From: Lentilactobacillus hilgardii DSM 20176 = ATCC 8290
GTDB taxonomy: Bacteria; Bacillota; Bacilli; Lactobacillales; Lactobacillaceae
DNA: 64,000 bases
Direction of reading: 5' to 3'
Assembly (NCBI RefSeq): GCF_000159315.1
Contig: NZ_GG669993.1
Location: 493,934 to 557,933 of the forward strand
This document shows positions 9,175 to 18,442 of the stretch, piece after piece (positions within the stretch are counted from its first letter, which is position 1; each line of letters starts with the position of its first letter). The translations under genes were made by a program, and so were the position numbers. The notes below the pieces were generated by a model that was not told the origin of the DNA, did no database searches, and saw nothing but the letters and a program-made list of their open reading frames with translations.

Positions 9175-9796
9175 ACAACTGATTCTCCTTTATATATTTC
9201 AAAACAGCATCCGGTGCTAGATAACGAATAGACTGATGCTGGCGAATTTTAGACCTGATCAGTGTCGAAGAAATATCAATGTACGGTACGTCTACCCAAA
9301 TTATAGGATATTTTGATGATGGTGTATAACCATCACGTTTGACCCCTACAAAGGAAACCAACTTAACTAAATCATCAATTCGATGCCACTTTGATAAATA
9401 ATTTACCATATCACCACCGATAATAAAATAGTACTGATTCTCCGGGTGTCGACGCGTTAAATCCAGCATTGTATCGTACGAATAACTAACCCCACCCCTG
9501 AAAATTTCAGTCATTTCAATCGCAAATTTAGAGTTTCCAGTAATTGCTAAGTTAACCATTGCAACTCTATCCTTGGCGTCAATCGCAAATTTAGGATCTA
9601 CGTGAGGTGGATTTGCATCCGGCATAAAATAAACCCGATCTAATCCAAGTTGGTCACGCACCTGTTCGGCAATAATTAAATGACCATTATGAATAGGATT
9701 AAAAGTACCACCCAAGATTCCAACCCGCTTACGCTTTCCCTGAGTGACAACCTTTGTTTTGGGTAAAGTTTGTACTGTTTGACTGACATTAACCAT
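9164..9796 (-). CDS. nadD: Nicotinate-nucleotide adenylyltransferase
   Basis: NadD converts nicotinate mononucleotide and ATP to deamido-NAD, an essential step of NAD synthesis. Signature GILGGTFNPIHNGHL holds the nucleotide-binding HxGH motif at about residues 27-41, and ISSTLIRSKI near residue 175 is the second ATP motif. The first ~22 residues (a T/Q/K-rich lead) extend the usual start. They are kept because an in-frame ATG with purine-rich upstream sequence lies at 9796, but a shorter start is possible. Confidence 0.93.
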   Translation of the reverse strand: MVNVSQTVQTLPKTKVVTQGKRKRVGILGGTFNPIHNGHLIIAEQVRDQLGLDRVYFMPDANPPHVDPKFAIDAKDRVAMVNLAITGNSKFAIEMTEIFRGGVSYSYDTMLDLTRRHPENQYYFIIGGDMVNYLSKWHRIDDLVKLVSFVGVKRDGYTPSSKYPIIWVDVPYIDISSTLIRSKIRQHQSIRYLAPDAVLKYIKENQLYEK

Positions 9797-9817
9797 TTTG
9801 AAATACCTCGATACTAA

Positions 9818-10129
9818 TTAGATTGAAAAAACGTTGCTTGATAGATCACGATTATCCTTATTTGCGGATTGCTTAAACAGCACTAGCGTCTTCCCCAACT
9901 TCTGGACTACTGTAATATCGCTGTTTCCTTCGATAAAGCCTTGAACATCATCAGTGGTAACAGCTGCATTTTGCAAAATATTAATTTTGATCAGCTCTCG
10001 AGTATCAAGTGCTTTTACAACCTCTTCAAGCCATATCTTTGAAAGACCATTTTTACCAATTTCAAAAATAGGTCTCATCCGATTAGCTGATGCTCGTAAA
10101 TAGCGTTTTTGCTTCCCTGTTAATTCCAT
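9818..10129 (-). CDS. yhbY: YhbY-type RNA-binding protein (CRM domain)
   Basis: The 103-residue protein is a single CRM domain that associates with pre-50S particles. It opens with LTGKQKRYLRA, contains the GxxG-like loop GKNGLS, and ends the domain in VQKLGKTLVLF. Its place between yqeH and nadD is the standard Firmicutes order, linking it to ribosome assembly. Confidence 0.93.
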   Translation of the reverse strand: MELTGKQKRYLRASANRMRPIFEIGKNGLSKIWLEEVVKALDTRELIKINILQNAAVTTDDVQGFIEGNSDITVVQKLGKTLVLFKQSANKDNRDLSSNVFSI

Positions 10130-10147
10130 AAATACCCCTTTAGTCTT

Positions 10148-11284
10148 CTAAATCATTGCTGGTCGAATCAAAACTGAAACGCCCTTCGGTGCCCATCCTG
10201 AAACAACAACATCACTTGGAACCGTTACCCAACCCAAGCCTTCAATCACTACATCACTTTTTTGCGAGGTTTTAAATTCGTGACGTTCCAATGGCGGAAA
10301 GTCATCTTTTCGATTTTCACTTGGAGGTGATAATAAGTCTCCCAAATGCTTTTCATAAAAGGCTTCGGCGTTCTCCAACTTTGTTCTGTGAATATATAAG
10401 TTGTTTTCAGCATATACCGTAAATCCATGTTTTCCATCACCTGAATCGTAATCAAAACGGGCAACACCGCCAAAAAATAACGTCTGCTCAGGGTTCAATT
10501 GATAAATCTTTGGCTTAATTGTTTTCTGAGGCGTTACCAAATTCAGCTCTTTACCGACCAAATGATGTGCCATCTGTTCAGGTTGAATAATCCCAGGAGT
10601 ATCAACAATTGAGTGCCCATCGTTTAATGGAATATCAATTCGATCCAATGTTGTTCCCGGAAAGCGAGACGTCGTGATTAATTCCTTAATACCGGTAGAC
10701 TGACGAATAACCGCGTTGATTAAAGTAGATTTGCCTACGTTAGTAACCCCAACAACGTAAACGTCCTTGCCATCTCGATACTTTTCAATTTGATCAAGCA
10801 GATGATCAACGTCAAAATTAGTCTTAGCTGAAATTAATTCAACGTCAATTGGTCGAATACCGGCCGAATTAGCGCGTTGACGCAGCCAATCACGCACCTT
10901 GCGTTCCTTAATAGAAGCCGGTAAGACATCCAACTTGTTACCCACAAGTAAAACTGGATTATCCCCAACAAATCGATGCAGTCCCGGAATCAAACTCCCG
11001 TTAACATCAAAAATATCAACAACATAAACGATCAAGGAGTCTGTGCCGGAAATACTGGTTAACAACTTCAGAAAGTCATCATCAGACAAGCTGACCGGTG
11101 CGATTTCGTTGTAATGGCGTAATCTAAAACATCTTTGGCAATATACCTCACCATTTTGCAGTCCCTTTTCCAAAGCTGATTTTGGTGTATACCCCAATGC
11201 ATCTTTATTCGTTGTTTGGACCTTTGCACCACAACCAATACAGTGAACAACCTCACCATCAACTACAACTTCATTTTCTGACAT
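10148..11284 (-). CDS. yqeH: Ribosome biogenesis GTPase YqeH
   Basis: This 378-residue circularly permuted GTPase is needed for 30S assembly. A zinc ribbon comes first (CIGCG near residue 15 and CQRCF near 49). The G domain is in permuted order: G4 NKLD precedes G1 GVTNVGKST, then G3 DTPG. The C-terminal part is the YqeH-specific RNA-binding region. It lies 9 bp downstream of yqeG and 18 bp upstream of yhbY in one tight operon. Confidence 0.95.
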   Translation of the reverse strand: MSENEVVVDGEVVHCIGCGAKVQTTNKDALGYTPKSALEKGLQNGEVYCQRCFRLRHYNEIAPVSLSDDDFLKLLTSISGTDSLIVYVVDIFDVNGSLIPGLHRFVGDNPVLLVGNKLDVLPASIKERKVRDWLRQRANSAGIRPIDVELISAKTNFDVDHLLDQIEKYRDGKDVYVVGVTNVGKSTLINAVIRQSTGIKELITTSRFPGTTLDRIDIPLNDGHSIVDTPGIIQPEQMAHHLVGKELNLVTPQKTIKPKIYQLNPEQTLFFGGVARFDYDSGDGKHGFTVYAENNLYIHRTKLENAEAFYEKHLGDLLSPPSENRKDDFPPLERHEFKTSQKSDVVIEGLGWVTVPSDVVVSGWAPKGVSVLIRPAMI

Positions 11285-11293
11285 GCTCTCCTC

Positions 11294-11809
11294 CTATTCC
11301 CAATGTAAATTAGGATACTTTTTAATCAGTTTATTCCAAATGATCTTTTCTAGACAACGATTAAGTGTCGTGTTCCAAGCGTCATTGTCAACCAACGGTT
11401 TAACAAGAATACTTCGAACATGACAACTGTTTGCAGCGACAACATCTGTTAAAAGTTGATCACCAATCATAACCGTATTTTTTTTATTCAAATTAAACGA
11501 CTTTAATGCATGACGAATGCCAATTGTTAAAGGCTTCATCGCACGTGGAACGAATGGCAGCTCATAATCTTGAACAGCTTTTTGAATTCTTTTATGACTA
11601 TTGTTTGAAACGACGATGACTTTAATCCCATACTTTTTGACTTCATGAAGCCAGGATCTTAATTCTTCCGACCCTTTTTTAGAATTCCAGGGAACTAAAG
11701 TATTGTCCAGATCGGTTAGAACACAGTTGATATTATTTTCCAACAAGAACTGAGGAGATACATTATAAATACTCTCAATCATCCAAGTTGGTCTAAATTT
11801 TGACAACAT
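11294..11809 (-). CDS. yqeG: YqeG family HAD-IIIA phosphatase
   Basis: This 171-residue haloacid-dehalogenase protein has motif I TDLDNTLVPW (residues 33-42), motif II VVSNNS and motif III IGDQLLTDV. The family belongs to the HAD IIIA group, which includes mitochondrial phosphatidylglycerophosphate phosphatases; the bacterial substrate is not settled. It leads the yqeG-yqeH-yhbY-nadD-yqeK-rsfS-yqeM-tmcAL gene run. The rplT terminator lies upstream, so the operon promoter should fall in 11810-11846. Confidence 0.9.
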   Translation of the reverse strand: MLSKFRPTWMIESIYNVSPQFLLENNINCVLTDLDNTLVPWNSKKGSEELRSWLHEVKKYGIKVIVVSNNSHKRIQKAVQDYELPFVPRAMKPLTIGIRHALKSFNLNKKNTVMIGDQLLTDVVAANSCHVRSILVKPLVDNDAWNTTLNRCLEKIIWNKLIKKYPNLHWE

Positions 11810-11846
11810 ATGCTCCTCCTTAGTTTTAATAGTTTTTATTTAAAAA

Positions 11847-11874
11847 ACTTCCACCAAAATTATCGGTGAAAGTT
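11847..11874 (-). terminator. Terminator of infC-rpmI-rplT
   Basis: AACTTTCACC pairs with GGTGGAAGTT on the minus strand and is followed by a T-rich run. It lies 19 bp past the rplT stop. Confidence 0.85.
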
Positions 11875-11892
11875 AATTTTAGCATATCGAAA

Positions 11893-12249
11893 TTACTTAA
11901 GAGCCTTTTTTGCTTCATCAGTTAGTGCTTTAAAAGCATCAGCATCATTGACAGCTAATTCAGCAAGCATCTTGCGGTTCATGTCAATGTTGGCAAGCTT
12001 AAGTCCATGCATCAATTTGCTGTAGCTAAGATCGTTTAAACGAGCAGCAGCGTTAATTCGGGCAATCCAGATTTTACGGAAGTTACCCTTATTGGCACGA
12101 CGGTCACGGAAAGCATAAACCTGTGACTTCATAACTTGGTCTTTAGCAGTCTTGAATAAACGTGACTTACCACCGCGATAACCTTTTGCTAATTTCAAAA
12201 CACGTTTACGACGTGCGTGTGTAACTGTTCCACCTTTTACTCGTGGCAT
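11893..12249 (-). CDS. rplT: 50S ribosomal protein L20
   Basis: The 118-residue basic protein starts [26 protein letters not shown], the L20 extension that binds 23S rRNA and, in other bacteria, represses its own operon through the mRNA. The globular C-terminus contains [10 protein letters not shown]. It is the third gene of infC-rpmI-rplT and is followed by a terminator. A regular ribosome-binding site (GGAGG) precedes the start. Confidence 0.97.
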   Translation of the reverse strand: MPRVKGGTVTHARRKRVLKLAKGYRGGKSRLFKTAKDQVMKSQVYAFRDRRANKGNFRKIWIARINAAARLNDLSYSKLMHGLKLANIDMNRKMLAELAVNDADAFKALTDEAKKALK

Positions 12250-12312
12250 TTTGAATTCCTCCTATGATAAATATCAATATAATTAATCTAGTTGCATGAT
12301 GTTACAAGAAAA

Positions 12313-12507
12313 TTACTTTGCAAGCAGTTTCTTATAAGTCTTAAGATTAGTGTGATCCATCATATGTGTACCACGAAGTTGGCGACGTTGCTTCTTTGTC
12401 TTACCGTGAAAACGGTGACTTGTATATGCATGGGCACTCTTGATTCCACCGTTTGCAGTTTTCTTGAAACGCTTTGCTGCGGCACGGTTTGTTTTTTGTT
12501 TAGGCAT
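12313..12507 (-). CDS. rpmI: 50S ribosomal protein L35
   Basis: The 64-residue protein starts [17 protein letters not shown] and continues through the family pattern to [13 protein letters not shown]. It lies 63 bp upstream of rplT and 30 bp downstream of infC. A GAGGAGG ribosome-binding site precedes the ATG. Confidence 0.97.
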   Translation of the reverse strand: MPKQKTNRAAAKRFKKTANGGIKSAHAYTSHRFHGKTKKQRRQLRGTHMMDHTNLKTYKKLLAK

Positions 12508-12537
12508 TGGTAAAAATCCTCCTCAAAATTTAAATAA

Positions 12538-13059
12538 TTATTTATTATCGGGTTCCTTTGGCGAAAGCATTAAGAACATACTTCTTCCGTCCATTTTCGG
12601 CCGCTGGGTAACAGTTGCAACATCATCTGTTTCCTTAGCCATTCTTTCGAGAACGTTTCGACCAATTTCCTTATGTGTAATGGCACGTCCTTTAAAACGA
12701 ATTAAAACTCGAACCTTTTCGCCCTTTGCCAAAAACTTCTTAGCATTCTTTAGTTTGGTGTTAAAATCATTAACATCTATTGTTGGGCTTAATCGTACTT
12801 CTTTGACACTGATGACTTTTTGTTTCTTACGAGATTCTCGTTCCTTCTTTTGAAGCTCAAAACGATATTTCCCATAATCAAGAATCTTAGCAACTGGTGG
12901 TTTTGCTTTCGGAGCAACAAGAACTAAGTCCAATTCAGCGTCTTCAGCCAATTTAAGTGCCTCGGACTTTGACTTAACACCTAGTTGATCACCATTAGGA
13001 CCGATCAAACGAACCTCGCGTGCGCGGATTCCTTCATTAACCATCATATCTTTAGCTAT
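12538..13059 (-). CDS. infC: Translation initiation factor IF-3, predicted to start at an ATA codon
   Basis: IF-3 binds the 30S subunit and checks start-codon pairing. The body ([13 protein letters not shown], then [13 protein letters not shown], then [11 protein letters not shown]) is a normal IF-3. The first ATG (13047) lies 21 bases after the strong GGAGG at 13069-13073. Codon ATA at 13059 lies 9 bases after it, and a TGA at 13068 closes the frame upstream. ATA therefore fits as the start, giving about 173 residues beginning with an [13 protein letters not shown] sequence. Rare AUU/AUC/AUA starts are established for infC and let IF-3 repress itself. Confidence 0.9.
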   Translation of the reverse strand: MAKDMMVNEGIRAREVRLIGPNGDQLGVKSKSEALKLAEDAELDLVLVAPKAKPPVAKILDYGKYRFELQKKERESRKKQKVISVKEVRLSPTIDVNDFNTKLKNAKKFLAKGEKVRVLIRFKGRAITHKEIGRNVLERMAKETDDVATVTQRPKMDGRSMFLMLSPKEPDNK

Positions 13060-13079
13060 GGTGCTTCACCTCCAAATAA

Positions 13080-13222
13080 TTTGAAAAAGCAGAAAAGTGG
13101 CGGGTACGCAATGCACCCGCCACCATTAAAGAACCTAGTTGAACAGGTTCTTACTCGATATCATGCCCAGCAAAATAATTTTACTAAGGCGAGAAGCGGG
13201 TTGCCTCTGCTTTCATGTCAAC
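13080..13222 (-). promoter_or_regulatory. infC-rpmI-rplT leader RNA
   Basis: About 150 nt of untranslated leader separate the promoter from the IF-3 ribosome-binding site. It holds a stem pairing AAGAACCT with AGGTTCTT (about 13128-13152), followed by the GC-rich terminator stem. The layout matches the autogenous leaders of infC operons in Firmicutes (L20-type leader). Whether L20 or another factor binds here is inference from family and position. Confidence 0.65.
13097..13123 (-). terminator. Attenuator hairpin in the infC leader
   Basis: A 9-bp perfect GC-rich stem (GTGGCGGGT and ACCCGCCAC) is followed on the minus strand by TTTTCTGCTTTTT. It lies inside the leader before the infC ribosome-binding site, so it would stop transcription early unless overcome. 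Confidence 0.75.
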
Positions 13223-13228
13223 TTAAAT

Positions 13229-13257
13229 ATAATATCATTGATTAATAATCGTGTCAA
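13229..13257 (-). promoter_or_regulatory. Promoter of infC-rpmI-rplT
   Basis: A consensus -35 TTGACA (13252-13257) and -10 TATTAT (13229-13234) with a 17-bp spacer lie on the minus strand. The strength suits a ribosomal-protein operon. Confidence 0.8.
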
Positions 13258-13277
13258 CAATCATTAACTGTTTGCGA

Positions 13278-15221
13278 TTAATCATTACGCGAATACGATG
13301 CAATGTCCTTTTGAATTTCATCAACAAACGTATCTAATGATTCTGCTTGTGTCTCTTTTTCACCATAACGACGAACAGAAACGCTCTTGCCATTGACTTC
13401 TTCATCACCAACAACCAGTGTATACGGAATCTTGTGTGTTTGAGCATCCCGAATCAGATATCCCATCTTTTCAGCTCGGGTATCAACGGACGAACGGATC
13501 TTCAATCGACGCAACTGATCATTAATCTGCTTAGCATAATCCCCATGTTTATCCTGTGAAACCGGAATAATCTTAACTTGATGCGGTGCCAACCATGTCG
13601 GAAAAGCACCCTTATAAATTTCAGTCAGGTAAGCAACAAATCGTTCCATTGTTGAAACCAGGCCACGATGAATCATGACCGGACGATGTTGCTTACCATC
13701 TTCTCCAACATAATGAAGATCGAATCGTTCCGGCAACATAAAGTCTAGTTGAATTGTCGACAATGTTTCTTCATTGCCAAGCGCAGTTTTAGTTTGGACA
13801 TCCAACTTGGGACCATAGAATGCAGCCTCACCTTCCGCTTCGACATAATCCAAGCCAAGCTCATCCATAGCACCCTTTAACATGCTTTGAGCACGATTCC
13901 ACATTTCATCGTCATCGAAGTACTTTTCAGTATTCTCAGGATCACGATAACTCAAACGGAACGTATAATCATTTATATCAAAATCATGGTAAACTTCAAC
14001 CATTAATTTCAAAATGTTTTGGAACTCTTCTTGAATCTGGTCAAGAGCAACAAATGTGTGGCCATCATTAAGTGTCATTTCACGAACCCGTTGTAGGCCA
14101 CTTAAAGCACCAGACTTTTCATATCGATGCATCATCCCTAATTCAGCAATTCTCAACGGGAGCTCACGATATGACCGAATATGGTGATTGTAAATTTGAA
14201 TATGACTGGGGCAGTTCATAGGACGCAGCTCAAGTTCCTCACCGTCGCCCATGTCCATTGGTGGAAACATATCTTCACGATAATGCTCCCAGTGACCTGA
14301 TTGTTTATACAGGTCAAGATTTGCCAAGACAGGTGTGTAAACATGTTCATAGCCATTAGCAACTTCTTTATCGACAATATAACGTTCGATTGTTCGTCGA
14401 ATAGTCGCACCATTTGGCATCCAATATGGCAGCCCTGCGCCGACTTTAGGATCAACAAAGAATAAGTCGAGTTGGTTACCGATTACTCGATGATCACGTT
14501 CATGAGCCTCCTGACGCTTCTTTAAATCTTCATCAAGTTCAGATTGTTTGTTAAAGGCAGTTGCGTAAATCCGCTGAAGCATTGGATTTGACGACTTGCC
14601 TTGCCAATAAGCACCGGCAACAGATAATAATTTAAAGATCTTTACTTTACCAGTCGATGGTAAAACAGCACCTTCAGCAACAGACTTGAAATCACCAATT
14701 TCGAAGAACTTAACCTGATTACCATCAGCAATTTCGTTAATAAGTTCAGTCTGATATGGGTCCCCAACAACTTGTTTCAGTGCATCGTCTTTACTTAAGA
14801 ACGTGACCTTAATAGGTAAATCTTTGCTGATAATTTGTTGCATCGATTTTGTTAAACTGTCTAATTGATCAACACTGATTTGAGTCTCAGGCTTATCGGT
14901 ATCAACAAAGAAGCCATCATCATCGGCTGCACTTTCACCAAAACGAATATCCTTGAAATTTGAAGCAATTGCAGCTTTAAGTACTTGAGCCGCAGTTTCT
15001 CGAAGAACATTCAGGCCATCTTGACTGTCGCCTGTGACGATTTCGACTTTACCACCCTTATGTAAAGGCTCGTTATCATTTACAAACTGACCGTCAACCT
15101 TTCCGGCAACAGCCTTTTTCCCTAAACTAATTGAAATCGATTTTGCAATGTCTTCAGCGGTAACGCCGTCGTCAAATTCTTTTACACTACCGTCTGGAAA
15201 TTCAAATGAAAGTTTTGACAT
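13278..15221 (-). CDS. thrS: Threonyl-tRNA synthetase
   Basis: This class II synthetase charges tRNA-Thr. The 647-residue protein has an N-terminal TGS domain ([12 protein letters not shown]), the editing-type second additional domain, the catalytic core with RPMNCPSHI (zinc cysteine) and [11 protein letters not shown], and a C-terminal anticodon-binding domain. The start chosen is ATG 15221 (MSKLSFEF), which follows an AAGGAG site. An upstream in-frame start at 15254 would place translation inside the leader. Expression should be controlled by the upstream T-box. Confidence 0.95.
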   Translation of the reverse strand: MSKLSFEFPDGSVKEFDDGVTAEDIAKSISISLGKKAVAGKVDGQFVNDNEPLHKGGKVEIVTGDSQDGLNVLRETAAQVLKAAIASNFKDIRFGESAADDDGFFVDTDKPETQISVDQLDSLTKSMQQIISKDLPIKVTFLSKDDALKQVVGDPYQTELINEIADGNQVKFFEIGDFKSVAEGAVLPSTGKVKIFKLLSVAGAYWQGKSSNPMLQRIYATAFNKQSELDEDLKKRQEAHERDHRVIGNQLDLFFVDPKVGAGLPYWMPNGATIRRTIERYIVDKEVANGYEHVYTPVLANLDLYKQSGHWEHYREDMFPPMDMGDGEELELRPMNCPSHIQIYNHHIRSYRELPLRIAELGMMHRYEKSGALSGLQRVREMTLNDGHTFVALDQIQEEFQNILKLMVEVYHDFDINDYTFRLSYRDPENTEKYFDDDEMWNRAQSMLKGAMDELGLDYVEAEGEAAFYGPKLDVQTKTALGNEETLSTIQLDFMLPERFDLHYVGEDGKQHRPVMIHRGLVSTMERFVAYLTEIYKGAFPTWLAPHQVKIIPVSQDKHGDYAKQINDQLRRLKIRSSVDTRAEKMGYLIRDAQTHKIPYTLVVGDEEVNGKSVSVRRYGEKETQAESLDTFVDEIQKDIASYSRND

Positions 15222-15254
15222 ATCCTCTAACTCCTTTTTTCTTTCTAGAACCAC

Positions 15255-15509
15255 AAAAAATCCCTAGTACACAATTGTATACTAGGGACGTTATTAGCGC
15301 GGTTCCACCCTTTTGGATTTTGGAAAAGTATCCACTTCACCAAAAAGCTCTCAAGTGGTTGCTAACGGGACCATCCGGGATAGCATTATCCGCAATCCGA
15401 TTATCAAAAAGTGGTAACAACCATTTTCTAAACAAACAGCCTTTCAGTTTAGAGCCGTCCTCCCTTTGATGAGAAATGATTATCATATCTTCTTGATTCA
15501 TTGCTTTTA
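15255..15509 (-). promoter_or_regulatory. T-box riboswitch of thrS, specifier ACC
   Basis: The conserved T-box AGGGTGGAACCGCG lies at 15298-15311 on the minus strand. Upstream the leader folds into a Stem I with helix GCAAT/ATTGC at the base, ATCAAGAAG/CTTTTTGAT above it, and an internal loop holding GTTACCA. The codon ACC (15413-15415) followed by A is in the specifier position and reads threonine. Uncharged tRNA-Thr would bind and allow read-through into thrS. Confidence 0.9.
15261..15288 (-). terminator. T-box terminator of thrS
   Basis: TCCCTAGTA pairs with TACTAGGGA and is followed by TTTTTT on the minus strand, just after the T-box sequence. It forms when tRNA-Thr is charged. Confidence 0.85.
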
Positions 15510-15538
15510 AGTATAGGATTCCTTCTTAAAGTTGTCAA
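15510..15538 (-). promoter_or_regulatory. Promoter of the thrS T-box transcript
   Basis: TTGACA (15533-15538) and TATACT (15510-15515) are spaced 17 bp on the minus strand and precede the T-box leader. Confidence 0.8.
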
Positions 15539-15553
15539 TCTAAATTAAACAAT

Positions 15554-16492
15554 TTACATTGGCCGACGATTTTGACCCGGCATTTCTACCTCGCGAGATA
15601 GGAACCTAATTCGTTGCATGAGCCGTTGTGCCTTTAACGGTTCAGCGTCACCGTGATTGTTAAATGTCAGCCACTCTTCTTCCAATTGCTCCATGGACAA
15701 ATTTGAACTGAAGAACATCGGTAGTTGCTGCTGCATTCGATATTCAAGGATAACGCCCAGAACTTCATCACGTACCCACGATGACAACGAACCGGCACCA
15801 ACATCATCCAACATTAAAATCTGTGATTTTTTGACAGCATCAATTTTGTCTAGATAACTGTTATCTGAAATTGACGCCTTCATTTCACTTTCAAAACTGG
15901 GAAAATGAACCAACGTTGTCAATACGCCACTATCCGCCAAATCATTAGCAAGTGCACCTAATAAATAAGTTTTACCAACACCGAAAGGCCCGTAAATATA
16001 GTAACCAGGTTCAAACTGGTCTTTGGCCATATACTTTGAAGTAAAGTGAACGGCTTTTGCAAATGCCCGATATCGACAGTCGGTTTGATCAAAATTATCA
16101 AGCGATGCATTGCGAATATCTTTGGGCATTGAAATAGTCGTAACACGTCGTGCCAGTCGTTCGGCCTTTTGCTTATTAAGCGTCTCAGCCGATGGTGCGT
16201 AAGAAACTTCGATCAAATGATCGCTGACAACAAGCTTTGGCACATATCCCGGTACAAATGATTTTTGTTTTTTCTTCAATGTATCACGAACCATTAAATA
16301 TTCACGAAGCTTTGCTATAGATCGTTGAGCTGCATCCTCTGCCAACTTCGACTTATTTTCTTTTAGAAACTGTTGAATTTCAGGATCCGTTTCAATTTGC
16401 CTAACAGCGACCTGAAAGCTTTTTCTTGCGCCCTTTCCGTTAATTGTTCGTTCCTTCAAAAACTGCTGAATATATTTGCTAACCGGTTCCAT
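15554..16492 (-). CDS. dnaI: Primosomal protein DnaI (helicase loader)
   Basis: DnaI loads the replicative helicase during chromosome initiation and restart. The 312-residue protein has an N-terminal helicase-binding region (residues 1-130), then an AAA+ domain with Walker A YGPFGVGKTYLLG, Walker B ILMLDDVG and a C-terminal arginine cluster in QRLMQRIRFL. It starts at the last base of the dnaB stop, so the two are translationally coupled, as in Bacillus. Confidence 0.93.
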   Translation of the reverse strand: MEPVSKYIQQFLKERTINGKGARKSFQVAVRQIETDPEIQQFLKENKSKLAEDAAQRSIAKLREYLMVRDTLKKKQKSFVPGYVPKLVVSDHLIEVSYAPSAETLNKQKAERLARRVTTISMPKDIRNASLDNFDQTDCRYRAFAKAVHFTSKYMAKDQFEPGYYIYGPFGVGKTYLLGALANDLADSGVLTTLVHFPSFESEMKASISDNSYLDKIDAVKKSQILMLDDVGAGSLSSWVRDEVLGVILEYRMQQQLPMFFSSNLSMEQLEEEWLTFNNHGDAEPLKAQRLMQRIRFLSREVEMPGQNRRPM

Positions 16493-17937
16493 CAGTTCTC
16501 ACCTCGTTTCTCTTTTCTCTTCCGCAACTCTGCCAACTCTTCATTAACTCGCTTTCGTTCTGCTTCATCAGGACCTGTTTTCTGTTGCTCAGCCGACTGC
16601 TTTGCCTTTTTTGATGCTTCCTTAGTCTGCTGCTTTTCTTTCTTTGCCCAGTCAGGAAGTGTTTCTGTAATCTGTCGGCGGCCACCGGATGAATATCGTC
16701 GTCGCGATCGTTGTGTCTCTTTTTCCTGCTTTTCTTCAGCTCGTTTTTGAACCTGTAAAATAGCTTTTTCTGCATTCGTTACATGATGTTGAGCCCAATT
16801 ATCCGCAATTGTATTAACCAAGTTTTGATTGAGGGTTGAGTTTCCAATTCCGATGAGAACATAGTAAATAAGAACGTTAATAACTTCACGCGGAAGCAAT
16901 CCCTTCGAAACCAGTTCTCGAATCATTCGTTGCTCACCAGCAGTTACCATACCGCCCTTTTGGTCCTTGATTTGCTTTAAAAAGCTAATCGGCGCATTTT
17001 CTTTACTAATCTGGATAACTTGTTGAGTGGGCTGATCAAATTGTTGTACCAGTTGTTGAGCATCCGCATCATCTTCAGGATTCTTGTTTATTGAATCCGT
17101 CACCCTAACTTGTGGTTGTGTAAAGTCGCGTGCAATAATGAATTTCAAACTTTTCTGATTCAATTTATTCGTGTTTAGATTTGTCGCTTTTTTGATCAAT
17201 TCACCCATTTTAATTTCATCTATACCATAAAGTGAATACTCAGACAAAATCAATGGCTGTGCCGCCTTAACACTGGCAGCATCAACGTATGAATTTTCTA
17301 AAATATCCAAAAGAAGATTGAAATCAAACTCCTCTTTTGAAGCTTCCAAATAAAGATGATTCAGTTCAGCAGAATTCCCTGAGATGGTTTGCTTGGCAAT
17401 ATTAACCGGACCAGGAATATTTTTAACAGAATTTTCTGGGATCTGAAAAACATCAAGGAGCGAAGCCGAGACATTCTTAACCTGACCAACATCCGGCATT
17501 GGAATAAACAGCCGAGCAACAATTCGGTTATAGGTATCCTCACCCACTCTTCCCAAAAGTAAAATCGACAAAATATCAGTTTTTAAAAACTCGGTTGCCG
17601 TGCATGGCTCTCTCATGGAATAAACATAACTATCAGGTGAAGTAAGTGAGACGGATGTGACTAATAAATTAACTGCTTCGAGCTTACGGCGATACCGTAA
17701 TAATTTGTCAATACCAATATCCAAAATACTTTGGAGTTCAAAATGTTTATGAAGAATCAATCGATTATGATCGCTCACACTCAATGACCAAAGTAAATTA
17801 TAAAGCTGCACTGCACCCCGCCCAATAATTGGTAAATACAAGTTGGTAAGAACACTTTGATCTACACTTTTGTTTGCACTGGCATTCAAAACAAGATATT
17901 TCGAATCGGGAGTTAATTTATTTTCCGAATTTAACAT
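16492..17937 (-). CDS. dnaB: Replication initiation and membrane attachment protein DnaB (Gram-positive type)
   Basis: This 481-residue protein is the Bacillus-type DnaB, which remodels origin DNA with DnaD and DnaI; it is not the helicase. Two DnaB/DnaD-like regions flank a central linker, with LLLGRVGEDTYNRIVARLF near residue 130 and PREVINVLIYYVL near residue 365. The last ~80 residues are a highly charged, basic, probably flexible tail. It lies between nrdR and dnaI with single-base overlaps on both sides. Confidence 0.92.
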   Translation of the reverse strand: MLNSENKLTPDSKYLVLNASANKSVDQSVLTNLYLPIIGRGAVQLYNLLWSLSVSDHNRLILHKHFELQSILDIGIDKLLRYRRKLEAVNLLVTSVSLTSPDSYVYSMREPCTATEFLKTDILSILLLGRVGEDTYNRIVARLFIPMPDVGQVKNVSASLLDVFQIPENSVKNIPGPVNIAKQTISGNSAELNHLYLEASKEEFDFNLLLDILENSYVDAASVKAAQPLILSEYSLYGIDEIKMGELIKKATNLNTNKLNQKSLKFIIARDFTQPQVRVTDSINKNPEDDADAQQLVQQFDQPTQQVIQISKENAPISFLKQIKDQKGGMVTAGEQRMIRELVSKGLLPREVINVLIYYVLIGIGNSTLNQNLVNTIADNWAQHHVTNAEKAILQVQKRAEEKQEKETQRSRRRYSSGGRRQITETLPDWAKKEKQQTKEASKKAKQSAEQQKTGPDEAERKRVNEELAELRKRKEKRGEN

Positions 17938-18431
17938 TACTTCTCCTCAGGATGCTGTTTAGCAGCATTCTTTTTCTTATCCTTCTCCATAACTTCTTTG
18001 AGTTCTTTATAAAAAACAGACATATCCTTAAATTGACGATAAACACTGGCAAACCTGATATACGCAATCTCATCCAGATTCACCAGTTCCTCCATCACAT
18101 ACTCTCCGATTTGACGACTGGTAACTTCATTTTCACCTGAAGAACGAACTTTATTTTCAACCCGATCAACCAAATCAGTAATCGCATCCATTGAAATCGG
18201 CCGCTTTTCAGCCGACCTCACGACACCTTTAAGAATTTTTTCGCGGTTAAACTCTTCTCGATTGCCATTTTTTTTGATAACCAGAAGTGGTGTTGCTTCG
18301 ACCCGTTCAAACGTCGTGAATCTAAAGCCACAGTGTTCACATTCTCTACGGCGCCGAATGACACGACCATCATCGGTTGGTCGACTATCGACAACCTTTG
18401 ACCCGTTATATCCACAATGAGGACATTGCAT
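17937..18431 (-). CDS. nrdR: Transcriptional repressor NrdR
   Basis: NrdR represses ribonucleotide reductase genes in response to nucleotide levels. The 164-residue protein has a zinc ribbon (CPHC at residues 3-6 and CEHC further on) and an ATP-cone domain with [16 protein letters not shown]. Start ATG 18431 gives MQCPHCG, the family start, and follows GAGGTG. A longer in-frame start at 18470 would enter the coaE gene and is rejected. Confidence 0.94.
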   Translation of the reverse strand: MQCPHCGYNGSKVVDSRPTDDGRVIRRRRECEHCGFRFTTFERVEATPLLVIKKNGNREEFNREKILKGVVRSAEKRPISMDAITDLVDRVENKVRSSGENEVTSRQIGEYVMEELVNLDEIAYIRFASVYRQFKDMSVFYKELKEVMEKDKKKNAAKQHPEEK

Positions 18432-18442
18432 GGCTTTCACCT

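Noticed and set aside
12440..12853. Long open frame antisense to infC
   Set aside because: It is a shadow of the strongly biased IF-3 and L35 coding sequence with no start signals.
15206..15469. Plus-strand open frame over the thrS leader
   Set aside because: It lies antisense to the T-box RNA; no ribosome-binding site or protein family pattern.
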